A stretch of 64,000 nucleotides of DNA from Glycine soja (Eukaryota > Streptophyta > Magnoliopsida > Fabales > Fabaceae). Where the stretch lies: assembly GCF_004193775.1 (NCBI RefSeq), contig NC_041021.1, positions 19,808,632 through 19,872,631 of the forward strand, read 5' to 3'. A program made the translations under genes and the position numbers. Below the pieces are notes generated by a model that was given only the letters and a program-made list of their open reading frames with translations, had not been told where the DNA came from and ran no database searches. Of this stretch, positions 10,534-21,929 are shown one piece after another. Every line of letters starts with the position of its first letter. The stretch's first letter is position 1.

Positions 10534-11704
10534 TGTCAGACCGATGTATTTGAGGACCATTTAAAATAGTATATATAGGGTAAGAATCTTGATGTGTCAT
10601 TATTTTCTCCTATTTCTTAACCCTTTTTGTCACCATTTTAATTACTGATTAACCTTAATTGTCAAATTAATTATGCAGTTTTATCATTTGGGCCTATTGG
10701 ACTAATTTTGTGTTTTTAATTTAATTTCAGGAGAATTGTAAGCAATTGGGCTTGGACTTGAAGAGAGCAGACAATTTTATCAAATCTTATCTTATCCAGA
10801 TTTTATCTCATCTAGATATTATTTCATCTAGATTTTATCTTATCATATCTTATCTTATCTAGATTTTATTTCATCTAGATTTTATTTTATCAAATTTTAT
10901 CATATCTTGCCCAGATTTTATTTTATTAATGGGCTTGGACTTAAAACAGATTTGTAAGCTTTGGGGCTCATAACCTATATAACAGCACCAAGGTTTTAGT
11001 CTAGGGCTCTCTTTTCGTTTTGGGGAGAAAGAATAATTTTAGGTTTTGCAATTCCAGTTTTTACTATTCACGTAGCAATAAAATTTCATTTTCTGCTTCA
11101 ATCTGCAATTTCGTTTTCTACTGATTAATGGAAGGCTAAGTCTCTAGCGTTGTTTTCTCTTGAGGATCAAGCATAACTCTCTTTGAGGTTTTATTGTTAC
11201 TATTCAATTCTGATTAGTTTTTCCTCTTCACCAATTACTCTGTATTTGTTGCTATTAATCCATGCATGCTTAGTGCTTGATTAATTGTCTCTACGCTTAA
11301 TTTACGTTCATGCTTAATGATCAATTTCATTCATGATTAATTGGTGTATGTGTTGCTTAATCACATAATAACTGCCTTATGTTAAATTTCTCTTAGTAAT
11401 TTAATTTAGGGTTGGATTAAGTGGTTGAACTGATAAAGGATAAATTTTCGTAACCTAGGATAAGAGACTTGCTTGTGAATCAAGGGGAAACAACGTGTTT
11501 TTAATTCTGATATTTTCTAATTAAAATTTGCTTGCTATTTAAATTACAAAAAACAAACAACCCCCCCCCCCCCCAATTAGTTACTGTTTTATTACTATCT
11601 GTTATGAACGCTTGGTTGACCATTGCTCGTTGGGAGACGACCTAGGATCTCTTCCTAGATACTGCATTTTTAATGTTTATTTGATTCGGGTACGACCTCG
11701 ATCA
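10534..11704 (+). repeat. Calypso-like 5' LTR (about 1,171 bp)
   Basis: It starts TGTCAGACC and ends CTCGATCA, four bases before the primer site. A TATA-like 'gtatatatagg' lies near 10571. A tract of repeated 'atcttatc/tagattttat' units lies at about 10785-10925, and a C run at 11562-11575. The end is fixed by the primer site; the start is chosen from the TG and similarity to known ends, so it is less certain. Confidence 0.72.
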
Positions 11705-11708
11705 AATT

Positions 11709-11726
11709 TGGCGCCGTTGCCGGGGA
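11709..11726 (+). other. Primer binding site, tRNA-Asp type
   Basis: TGGCGCCGTTGCCGGGGA is the primer site reported for Athila/Calypso elements, complementary to the 3' end of tRNA-Asp. It begins four bases after the LTR. Confidence 0.9.
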
Positions 11727-12348
11727 GCAGTGGGCCAAAGGTTCATAATAGTGTTTAGTTATCTTATTTTGTGTAGCGTTCTGTTTTGCATTTCAGTTGC
11801 ATTCCTTGTTTAGCGATCGTTTTTAGCGACTAATTCAACTTTGTGTTTTGCTGTGAATAGTGTTGAACAGTGATTAACGACTGATTTTGTAATTTAATTA
11901 GCGACTTTTTTTATAGTTAGAGTTGTTATTTTTGGCTGATTTTTTGTGTGGTAGCTTCTTTTGATCAATATTTTGTGTGAAAAACACCAGGAGCACTTGG
12001 TGTGGCAGTATTTGAGAGAGAAAAATTTTGGGAGCTTGTTTTTAGCAAAACTTAAAACGGCCGTAACTTTTGCTCCGGGTATCAGAATAACTATTATTAT
12101 ATATGCATTTGGGGTAGAAAAAAATTTCCCATGCTGTGACAACCCGCTAAAGCCGGTTGGGGTCTCCCAAACTCCAAAAATTAGCCGTTTACTAAGTTTT
12201 TTTTTATTTTCAAGTATTATTGTCCTATTTTTCTAAACTTTGCTTAGGTAGGTTTCATAGTTAGACTTTGAATTTTTGTTTGAAATTTTTTGTGCTATCT
12301 TTTCATGATTTTAGGGTGTTCCTCACAAAATTTCAGCTCATATAGTGC
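11727..12348 (+). other. Calypso-like leader, non-coding
   Basis: About 620 bp between primer site and gag with no supported ORF. Such leaders normally hold the packaging signal; nothing specific is recognisable. Confidence 0.6.
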
Positions 12349-13841
12349 ATGACTAGGGGAAATCCAGGTGATTTACAACCCTTTGATCCTGAAATAGATA
12401 GAACCTTTCATAAATTAGTTAGGCATAGTGTGCATCCTGGTCATTCTGTGCATTTTGAGCATTCTGAGCATTCTGTTGAGGGTGATTCTGAATATTCTAA
12501 TTCTGAACATTCCACTACTAACTTTCATACTGAGAACATGGCTCAACCTCCACCTCATGAGAGGACTCTTAGGGAGATGGCTGCACCTGATTTCACTTAT
12601 GAAAACTTGTGCATTCAATATCCTGATGAGGGTGTTCCATAAGTTCTCAAGACTGGACTAATACATTTGCTGCCCAAGTTTCATGGTCTTGTAGGTGAAG
12701 ATCCTCATAAGCATCTTAAGGAGTTCCATATTGTTTGTTCCACCATGAAGCCCCCTGATGTCCAAGAAGATCATATCTTTCTAAAGGCTTTTCCTCATTC
12801 TCTGGAGGGAGTGGCAAAAGATTGGCCATACTACCTTGCTCCCAGGTCCATTTTCAGCTGGGATGACCTTAAGAGGGTGTTCTTGGAGAAATTCTTCTCT
12901 GCATCTAGGACCACTGCCATCAGAAAAGACATTTCAGGCATCAGGCAACTTAGTGGAGAGAGCTTGTATGAGTACTGGGAAAGATTCAAGAAATTATGTG
13001 CAAGCTGTCCTCACCACCAGATTTCTGAGCAGCTCCTTCTTCAATTTTTCTATGAGGGACTTAGCAACATGGAGAGGAGTATGATTGATGCTGCCAGTGT
13101 TGGAACTCTTGGTGATATGACCCCTGTTGAGGCTAGGAATTTGATTGAGAAGATGGCTTCCAACTCCCAACAATTTAGTGTAAGGAATGATGCTATTGTC
13201 CTTAGAGGAGTCCATGAGGTGGCCATGGATTCATCTTCATCTACTGAAAATAAAAAGCTTGAGGGAAAACTTGATGCCTTGGTCAACCTGGTAACTCAGT
13301 TTGCCATGAATCAGAAATCTACACCTGTTGCAAGAGTTTGTGGTCTATGTTCTTCTGCAGATCACCATACAGATCTCTGTCCTTCTTTGCAGCAATTTGG
13401 AGTCAATGAACAACCTAAAGCTTATGCTGCAAACATTTATAATTGACCTCCTCAGTAGCAAAACCAATAATAGTAGAATAATTATGACCTTTCGAGCAAT
13501 AGATACAATCCAGGTTGGAGGAATCATCCAAATCTGAGATGTACAAGTCCTCCACAACAACAACAACATGTCATTCCTTTTCAGAATGCTGCTAGTCCAA
13601 GCAAGCCATATGTTCCTCCTCCAATACAGTAGCAGTCACAACAAAGACAACAAGCAACTGACGCTCCTCCTCAACCTTCCATAGAAGAGTTAGTGAGGCA
13701 AATGCCATCCAGAATATGCAATTTCAGCAAGAGACAAGAGCCTCCATTCAGAGTCTGACAAATCAGATGGGGCAGATGGCTACTCAGTTGAACCAAGCTC
13801 AGTTCCAAAATTCTGACAAATTGCCTTCACAAACTGTGTAG
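12349..13841 (+). pseudogene. gag: Calypso-like Gag, with many stops
   Basis: ATG 12349 opens a frame that reads a His/Glu/Ser-rich N-terminus, meets TAA at about 12640, then continues in the same frame to 13443. The gag core (LPKFHGLVGEDPHKHLKEF, then the WDDLKRVFLEKFF and ESLYEYWERFKKLCASCPHH regions) is typical of Athila-type Gag. A CGLCSSADHHTDLC knuckle follows near 13338-13380. From 13444 the Gln/Pro-rich linker has TGA, TAG, TAA, TAG and TAG within 33 bases, mostly where CAG or CAA is expected. Further TAGs occur at about 13630 and 13839. No Gag longer than about 260 residues can be made. Confidence 0.85.
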
Positions 13842-16800
13842 AATCCGAAAAATGTGAGTGTCATCACCTTGAGGTCTGGAAGCCAAATTCAAGTGCCTCC
13901 ACCAGTAGCAGCACCTGCACCTGAACCTGTCAAGCTTCATTCTACACCTGAAAAAGAGGATGAGATAGTTGCACAAAAGAGAAAGCTTCCTAACAAAAAA
14001 TTTCATGCAGGTGGACCTTCCACTAGTAATTCTGACTTACCGCAGTCTCCTATCCCACTTCCATTCCTACCTCGAGCAATTCCAAACAAAAAGATGGAAG
14101 AAGCGGAAAAGGAGATCCTGGAGACCTTAAAAAAAGTAGAGGTGAACATACCTCTGCTAGATGCCATCAAGAAGATCCCAAGATATGCCAAGTTTCTAAA
14201 GGAGCTGTGCACCCACAAAAGGAAGCTCAACGGCAATGAAAGGATTAGCATGGGTAGAAATGTGTCAGCATTGATAGGTAAATATGTTCCTCACATTCCT
14301 GAGAAATGTAAGGACCCAGGTACCCTCTGTGTACCTTGCATTATTGGGAATAGTAAATTTGAGAATGTCATGCTAGATCTAGGAGCATCAGTTAGTGTCA
14401 TGCCTTTGTCCATTTTCAATTCTTTATCTCTTGGACCCTTGCAATCTACAAATGTGGTGATTCATTTGGCAAATAGAAGTGCTGCTTACCCCGCAGGTTT
14501 CATAGAGGATGTGCTGGTTCGGGTTGGTGAACTTATTTTTCCTGTTGATTTTTATGTTCTTAATATGGAAGAGGGATTTTCCCATGGTATAGTTCCAATT
14601 ATTTTAGGCAGGCCATTTATGAAAAAAGCTCGAACCAAGATAGATGTTTATGCTGGCACATTGTCTATGGAATTTGGTGATATTGTTGTTCATTTTAGCA
14701 TTCTTGATGCCATGAAACATCCATCTGAGGATCATTCTATTTTTCGTGCTGAGATAATTGATCAGATTGTTGATGATTATATGTTTGATTTTGATTATGT
14801 TCTTCATGGTAGGAAACATCCATTTTTATCTGATTTGCATACTTGCCATTCCTTATGCATTGAATCTGAATCTGAGTTTGAATTTGATCCTGTATCTAAT
14901 TTTTATGTTGAGAGTGAATTTGAATTTGAGTCTGGTTCTGATTTTCTGGGTGTTGTACCTCTTGATGTTGATTTTTTAGAGTCAAAATGCACTAACCATG
15001 TTGTAGGAAGTACATATACTTCTGACTTGCTTTATGAGGTACAGGCTGAGGAACCCTCCTCTTCTTCTCCCACTGTTCAGCCACCACCCACACCAGAGTT
15101 GAAGCCCTTACCAGCAACCCTCAAATATGCTTACTTGGAGGACAAGGAAAAATTCCCAGTGATCATCTATGCCTCCCTTGATGTTGAGCAAGAGGAGAAG
15201 TTGTTGCTAGTTCTCAAGAAGCACAAGAAAGCCATTGGATGGACTTTAGCCGACATTCCTGGTATTAGCCCATCTACCTGCATGCATAGGATACTTTTAA
15301 AGGATGGAGCTAAGCTAGTGACACAGCCACAACGGCGACTCAACCCCGTCATTCTAGATGTGGTGAAAAAGGAGGTGACCAAGCTCTTACAAGCTGGAAT
15401 CATCTACCCCATTTCTAACAGCCAGTGGGTGAGTCCAGTCCAAGTGGTTCCAAAGAAGACATGCCTCACAGTGGTCAAGAATGAAAAGGATGAGCTTATC
15501 CCCACAAGAGTGCAGAACATCTGGCGAGTCTGCATTGATTATAGGAGGCTGAACCAGGTAACCAGAAAAGATCATTTTCCCCTGACTTTCATTGATCAAA
15601 TGCTTGAGCGCGTGGCAGGTAAGTCTCATTACTGTTTTCTTGATGGTTTTTCTAGTTATTTACAAATTCATATTGCTCTTGAGGATTAAGAAAATACCAC
15701 ATTCACCTGTCCTTTTAGCACTTTTGCCTATAGGAGGATGCCCTTTGGCCTATGCAATGCCCCTGGTACCTTCCAGCAGTGTATGCTTAGCATTTTCAGT
15801 GATTTTTTAGAGACTTGCATAGAGGTGTTTATGGATGATTTTACTGTTTATGGTTCCTCTTTTGATGCATGTTTGGATAGTCTGGATAAAGTTCTTAATA
15901 GATGCATTGAAACTAACCTTGTGCTGAATTTTGAAAAATGTCACTTCATGGTAGAACAAGGTATAGTTTTAGGGCATATCATTTCCAGTAGGGGCATAGA
16001 GGTAGACCCTGCAAAAATAGATGTTATTTCACAGTTGCCTTACCCCTCTTGCGTGCGAGAGGTTTGTTCTTTTCTTGTCATGCAGGATTTTATAGGCGTT
16101 TTATCAAGGATTTTAGCAAAGTGGCCCTTCAACTATCCAATCTGCTGCAAAAGGAGGTGGAGTTTGATTTTGATGACCGATGCAAAGAGGCTTTTGATTA
16201 CCTCAAGCGTGCGGTGACTACCACCCCTATCATTCAGGCATCTGATTGGACAACCCCATTTGAGCTAATGTGTGATGCATCCAATTACGCATTGGGGGCT
16301 ATCCTTGCTCAAAAGATTGATAAGCTGCCTCGAGTGATCTACTATGCTTCCAGAACTTTGGATGCTGCTCAAGCAAATTACACTACCACAGGGAAGGAGC
16401 TATTAGCGATAGTTTTTGCTCTTGAGAAATTTCGTTCATATTTACTTGGCACTCGTGTTATTGTTTATACTGACCATGCAGCTCTAAAGTACCTGTTGAA
16501 GAAGGCTGAATCAAAGCCTAGATTGATCAGGTGGATGCTTTGGCTCCAAGAGTTTGATTTGGAGATCCGTGATCGGAGCGGTGCACAGAACCTCGTGGCT
16601 GACCATCTGAGTAGGATTGAGCGTGCGTTTGAGGACTCACCCATTCGGGATAATTTTCTGGATGACCATTTGTACATTCTGTATAGTATTTCTGGTTCCT
16701 TCCCCACTCCCTGGTTTGCTAATATTGTGAATTATTTGGTTGCTTATGTTTTTCCTCCCTTAGCATCTAAAGCTCAAAATGATAAAATTAAGAGTGATGC

Positions 16801-16843
16801 TAAGCATTATATTTGGGATGACCCCTATTTGTGGAAGTTGTGA
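13842..16843 (+). pseudogene. pol: Calypso-like protease, RT and RNase H
   Basis: The frame is open from 13842 to a TAA at 15687-15689, then continues in frame. The aspartic protease has DLGAS near 14377, the Athila form of DTGAS. After an acidic linker, RT begins near 15230 with FLDGFSSY (about 15640), MPFGLCNAPGTFQQ (15738) and the catalytic FMDDF (15829). A 1-nt deletion at about 16076, where a Leu-Gly-His context lost a G, shifts the frame. RNase H follows at about 16250-16620 with [15 protein letters not shown] and [13 protein letters not shown] at 16841-16843 then ends it. These breaks make it a pseudogene. Confidence 0.88.
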
Positions 16844-17930
16844 AGTGACCAGGTTATTAGGAGATGCATTCCAGACCACGAGATTGACTCTGTCCTGCAA
16901 TTTTGTCATTCTTCCGCACCAGGTGGCCATCTTAGCATACAGAAGACAGCTAGCAAGGTGCTTGACTATGGTTTCTATTGGCCCACCATCTTCAAGGATG
17001 CATGGAGAATCTGTAGCACTTGTGAGCCTTGTCAGAGAGCAGGCGGCTCACTTTCATGGAGACTGCAAATGCCTCAACAACCCATGTTATTCTGTGAGGT
17101 GTTTGATGTCTGGGGTATAGATTTTATGGGGCCTTTCCCTGTCTCTTTTGGTTTTGTTTATATTCTCCTTGCTGTTGATTATGTTTCAAAATGGGTGGAA
17201 GCCAAACCCACCAGAACTAACGATGCTAAGGTTGTTGTAGATTTTGTTAGATCTAATCTATTTTGCTGGTTTGGAGTCCCTAGAGCCATCGTTAGTGATC
17301 AAGGCACCCATTTTTGTAACAGATCCATGTATGCCTTGCTCAAAAAGTATGGGGTCGTGCACAGAATTTCCACACCTTACCACCCCCAAACTAATGGGCA
17401 GGCTGAGATTTCAAACAGGGAGATAAAAAGGATCTTGGAGAAGATTGTGCAACCGAATAGGAAGGATCGGAGCACCTGGCTAGATGACTCTCTTTGGGTG
17501 CATTGGACTGCCTACAAAGCACCCATAGGAATGTCTCCTTATCGGGTTATCTTTGGCAAGGCATGTCATCTTCCTGTAGAGATAGAGCACAAAGCCTATT
17601 GGGCTGTAAAGACTTGCAACTTCTGTATTGATCAGGCTGGAGAGGAAAGGAAGTTGCAACTAAGTGAGCTAGATGAGATCCAGTTAGAAGCCTATGAGAA
17701 TTCCAAATTCTACAAGGAGAAGACCAAGAAGTTCCATGACAGCTTGATAGCTAAGAAGCTTGATAGCTAAGAATTCCAAAGTTTTATTGTATAACTCTAG
17801 GCTCTGACTCATGAGTGTTGAGATCAAAAGTGAATCCACAGATAAGAGCTTCAAGGTCAACGGACACCAGCTGAAACCATTCCTCACAAATCCCTCCTTA
17901 GTGGATGTAGTGGTGGAGGATACCTCCTTA
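16844..17930 (+). pseudogene. Calypso-like integrase, truncated by a 16-bp duplication
   Basis: The frame continues past the TGA of the preceding section. A zinc-finger region precedes GGHLS and [12 protein letters not shown] (to about 17045). The catalytic core has IDFMGPFP (about 17118), VSDQGTHF (about 17292) and [10 protein letters not shown] (about 17395), giving D, D and E. GCTTGATAGCTAAGAA at 17742-17757 is repeated at 17758-17773, which shifts the frame and stops it at 17768-17770. Beyond it a C-terminal remnant (SFKVNGHQLKPFL, about 17848-17886) is joined after a deletion. No env-like ORF follows. Confidence 0.85.
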
Positions 17931-18613
17931 CTTCACCCTACTTCTCTTCCGCTATGACTTAGGGAGTTTTCTTTTTCTGTCTCCTTCTTTACTTTTATTG
18001 CACTTGTCCAAATTTATTGATTGTTTTGATTGTTCTTGATCTTATGATTGTGCTACATTGAGGATAATGTGTTGTTTAAGTGTGAGGGGGGGGGGGAGAA
18101 GATTGTTCTTTAATTTTGTTGGGTATTCTAGTTTAATTTTATTAGGTTTTCTAGTTTAATTTTTTTAGGCTTTCTAGGTTTATTTTGGTTATTTTGGTTT
18201 TATGTTTTGTGTACAACATTGCATGTTCCCTTTGAATTACAGGTTATGTACAGGTAATGGGTAATTGTTTTTGAAATAGGAGTTTCTTGGCATTTTTTGA
18301 ATTGAATCCTTGTTTTTCTCTACATGTCAAGTTAGTTTTGAAAGTTCGAATTGAAAGTGATAGATTTACCCTTGGTGAGAATTTGAGCCATCATCATCTA
18401 TTTTATTCGGTGTGTTTTGCCCCATTGATTGCTTGCACAATAGCCTTGGCTTTACTCTTGTTGATACTTCTTGCTTCACATGCATGTTGGGAGATGATTT
18501 AGGCATTTTGTTCTTATAAGCCTCTAGCCAAATGAGCCTACCTTGAATTAATTCCTTTGATAGCCCCTTTGAGCCTATGTTCCCCTTCTTTGTTTTGAAG
18601 CTCATTACAAGCC
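17931..18613 (+). other. Calypso-like 3' region with polypurine tract
   Basis: 'cattgaggataatgtgttgtttaagtgtga' (18058-18084) followed by a G run and GAGAAG (to about 18101) is the conserved Athila-type polypurine context. The remaining 500 bp are T-rich and non-coding. No LTR start like TGTCAGACC follows before 18614. Confidence 0.7.
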
Positions 18614-19280
18614 TGATGTAAGCTCCATTGGAGCTTGTAGGCCTAGGATCTTCTTCGTCAATGGATTCCTTTGCTTCTTGGAAGATGAATGGCAGCGGAA
18701 TGGAGAAAGGAAGAGAGAGGAGATGCCACTTCAAGGAGAAGATGAGTCTAGAAGAAGCTCACCACCATAGGAGGCCATGGATAAGAGCTTGGAGGAAGAA
18801 GGAGATGAATGAAGGGAGAGGAAGAGAAGAGCATGAAATTTTGTGCTCTAAATGAGCTTTGAAATCTGAAGTTTAATATTCAAATGATCAAAGTTTCAAA
18901 AAAATGCACACACATGACCTCTATTTATAGCCTAAGTGTCACTCAAAATTGGAGGGAAATTTGAATTTCAATTCAAATTTCACTTGAATTTGAAATTGAA
19001 TTTGTGGAGACAAACTTTGGAGCCAAAATTTCACTAATTATGATTAGTGAATTTTAGTTATGGTTCAGCCCACTAATCCAAGATCAATTCCAAGATTCTC
19101 CACTAAGTGTGCTTAAGTGTCATGAGGCATGTAAAGCATGAAGGACATGCACAAAGTGTGACTATATGATGTGGCAATGGGGTGTAGTAAGCAAATGCTC
19201 ACCTCCCTCTCTAAAATTTAATATATTTTGTGAGGTATTTTTGCTATATACATGCATATCCAAGGTATCTTGCTACCTAA

Positions 19281-19329
<49 letters not shown>

Positions 19330-19853
19330 GGTGTTACAGGACATGTGTGTGCATTTTTTCAACTTTGATCATTTGAGAATTACACTTCAAAGTTCAGACC
19401 TCTTTTGAGGCACAAATTTTGTGCTCCCTCTCTCCTTCTCCCTCCACTCATCTTCTCCTACCTTCAAGCTCCTATCCATGGCTTCCTCTGGTGGTGAGCT
19501 TCTTCTTGAACCATCTTCTCCTTGAAGTGGCGTCTCCTCTCAACTCTTCTTCTTCTCCATTCTGCTGCCATTAAAATTCATGAAGCAAAGGACTCCATTG
19601 ATGAAGAAGATCCAAGGCCTACAAGCTCCAATGGAGCTACATCACCCTACCTACATTATGGATCCCTAAATACAAGGCCCAAAAATAATGAAACCTTAAT
19701 CTAATATGTACAAAGATAAGTGGGATCATACTTAACCCATGGGCTCAAAATCTACCCTAAGGCTCATGAGAACCCTAGGGCTTTTTCTTGCATCTCTGGC
19801 CCAATCTTCTTGGAGTCTTCTATCCAATGCCCTTGGAGGATAGGATTGCATCA
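18614..19853 (-). repeat. TGATG-family LTR, rearranged mosaic
   Basis: The right end (TGATGCAATCC on the minus strand) and left end (...GGAGCTTACATCA) match the solo LTRs at 22133 and 41012. From 18614 to about 19225 it is colinear with the 41012 copy. It then switches to about 115 bp of foreign AT-rich sequence, then to an inverted LTR end (19344-19645, matching 22817-23123), and finally back to the original direction at 'ccctacctacattatgg' (19646-19853). Flanks AAGCC and TTCCT do not match, so no target duplication is left. Confidence 0.75.
19287..19326. repeat. (AT)n microsatellite next to inverted TGTAACACCC
   Basis: About 20 AT dinucleotides followed by 'tagggtgttaca', i.e. TGTAACACCC on the minus strand. 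This is the mirror of the arrangement at 9056-9113. Confidence 0.9.
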
Positions 19854-19857
19854 TTCC

Positions 19858-20605
19858 TGTAGAAGCAAAGCTTCATGATGAATCAAGATTGATTCAAAAG
19901 ATGTTTTGATGATAACAAGATGATGACAAAGGTGATGACAAAAAGCTCAAAGGTCAATCAAAGAATGAGTTCAAGATGTTCAAGATAGAATCAAGAACAC
20001 TTCAAGATTCAAGAGGAAAGTTGAACAACACTTCAAGATTCAAGGGGAAAGTTGAATTCAAGAATCAAGAATCAAGATTCAAGGATCAAGCTTCAAGAAT
20101 CAAGATCAAGATTCAAGACTCAAGATTCAAGAATCAAGAGAAGACTTAATCAAGATAAGTATGAAAAGGTTTTTTCAAAAACTGAGTAGCACATGGATTT
20201 TTCTCAAAACATGTTTACCAAAGAATTTTTACTCTCTGGTAATCGATTACCAGATTGTTGTAATCGATTACCAGTAGAAAAATGAATTTGAAAAAGTTTT
20301 CAAATGAATTTATAACGTTCCAATTGATTTCAAAAAGCTATAATCGATTACAATGTGTTGGTAATCGATTACCAGTGCCTTTGAACGTTGAAATTCAAAT
20401 TCAAATGTGAAGAGTCACATCCTTTCACATAAAAGCCTTGTGTAATCGATTACACTGATTTGGTAATCGATTACCAATGATTGTTTTTGAATAAATCAAA
20501 AGATGTAACTCTTCAAATGGTTTTTGACTTTTTCAAATTGGTTTTAAGTTTTTCTTAAAGTCATAACTCTTCTAAATGGTCTTCTTGACCAGACATGAAG
20601 AGTCA
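19858..20605 (+). repeat. Sirevirus-type LTR fragment (U3 part)
   Basis: It starts TGTAGAAG, like the SIRE-A LTR start TGTAGAC, and includes the family phrase 'gttttgatgat'. It carries three palindrome pairs at 20239/20260, 20340/20361 and 20442/20463, all 21 bp apart; the copy at 20340 reads ATAATCGATTAC. A purine-rich 'caagattcaagaatcaag' minisatellite covers about 19968-20150. No polypurine tract precedes it. It is cut at about 20605 where OGRE-1 coding sequence begins. Confidence 0.8.
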
Positions 20606-21748
20606 GTACTGGAGGGTTCATAAGGCGCTATTTGATTTTTCCAAACGCCTCTTGACAGTCCTCGTCCTAACGGACGAACTGGTTCTTGCGTAAGAGTTTG
20701 AACAGCGGCTTACAGGTAGCTGTGAGCTGTGATATGAATCTGGCAATGTAGTTTAAACGCCCCAGGAAACCTCGGACCTGCTTCTTGGTACGCGGTTCTT
20801 GCATCTCGAGGATGGCTTTTACCTTTTCGGGGTCAACCTCTATTCCTTTCTGACTTACGATGAAACCCAACAATTTTCCCGACTTGACCCCGAAGGTGCA
20901 CTTAGCGAGGTTAAACCTCAATTGATACTTCCTAAGCCTCTCGAACAACCTCTGCAAGTTGACGAGGTGTTCTTCCTCAGTTTTAGACTTGGCGATCATG
21001 TCGTCTACGTAGACTTCGATCTCTTGGTGCATCGTGTCGTGGAACAAAGCCACCATAACCCATTGATAGGTTGCCCTGGCATTCTTGAGCCCAAAGGACA
21101 TCACCTTATAATAGAACGTTCTCCACAGGGTGACGAACATGGTCTTTTCCATATCCTCTGGCGCCATCTTTATCTACGAGGACATCGATGTGTGGCAGAG
21201 GCAGAGGGAAATTGTCTTTGGGACTGGCTCAATTCAGGTCCTAATAATCCACACACATTCATACCTTTCCATCCTTCTTAGGGACCGGCACAATGTTGGC
21301 CACCCACTCAGGGTATCGAGCTACCACCAAGAAACAAGTGTCGAACTGCTTTTTCACCTCCTCCTTGATCTTTAGTGACATTTCGGGTTTCATTCTCCTT
21401 AGCTTTTGTTTCACCGGAGAATAACCGGAGTTCAAAGGTAACCTGTGCTGCATAATGTCGTGGCTTAAACCAGGCATGTCTTGGTACGACCAAGCAAAGA
21501 CGTCTTGGTAGTCCCTCAGCAGGGCCACTAATTCCTCATGGATGGGGGCGGTCATACCCGTGCCTACTTTTACTTCCTTCTTTTCACTGTCGGTACCTAA
21601 GTCTACGAGCTCTGTCTCTTCTTGATGTGGCCTCATCTCTCAATCCTCCTGAGCAATTATCCTCTCTAGCTCTAGGGGAAGTCCTACATCTTCGTCTTCT
21701 TCATCCTCCGTCTGACTCGCTTCTTTCTTGAAGTCTTCGTCATCAGAT
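20606..21748 (-). pseudogene. pol: OGRE-1 reverse transcriptase region
   Basis: An acidic stretch after the intron has a TGA at 21640-21642. The RT N-terminus then reads through WSYQDMPGL, PVKQKLRRMKPEM and PEWVANIVPVPKKDGKV (to about 21262). Three in-frame stops follow in the MCVDY region. At about 21170 a short block is missing compared with related gypsy RTs, including the motif A segment with the first catalytic Asp. RT resumes with MAPEDMEKT, FGLKNARATYQ, EVYVDDMIAKS (about 21008), LRFNLAKCTFGV and GFLGRLNYIARFI. Sequence ends near PPVLT at the junction with the LTR fragment. It is non-functional. Confidence 0.86.
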
Positions 21749-21929
21749 CTGTATCATTTATTCGTAACAAGGAAATAAACATGCAAATGAATGAGAATGG
21801 GTGGAGGCGCAAGAACAGATGAAGAAAGATCTTTATATTATAACTTCAAGAACAAAAGACATAATGCCTTAACAAAAGCAAACCCCAAAGTCTAGGCCCG
21901 ACCGTAGAGTTTAAAGCTAAAAAGGTTAC
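21749..21929 (-). other. Putative Ogre pol intron (181 bp)
   Basis: On the minus strand it starts GTAACC (21929) and ends GATACAG (21749). Read straight through, the frame stops at once at ATG-TAA. Removing this segment joins the protease-side frame to an Asp/Glu-rich frame leading into RT with no shift. An intron between protease and RT is established for Ogre elements. Splicing of this copy is inferred from frame continuity only. Confidence 0.68.

Larger units (their letters stand above)
10534..18613 (+). mobile_element. Calypso/Athila-type Ty3/gypsy element, 3' LTR lost
   Basis: A 5' LTR, tRNA-Asp-type primer site, gag, protease, RT, RNase H, integrase and polypurine tract occur in order on the plus strand. 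RT before integrase is the gypsy order. The protease DLGAS, RT FMDDF and the primer site are Athila-lineage features, and Calypso is its soybean member. No env-like ORF lies between integrase and the polypurine tract, and no 3' LTR is seen before the TGATG LTR at 18614. Coding frames are heavily interrupted. Confidence 0.85.

Noticed and set aside
18287..18502. 71-aa hydrophobic ORF after the Calypso polypurine tract, possible env remnant
   Set aside because: It lies after the polypurine tract rather than before it, is short and shows no conserved motif.
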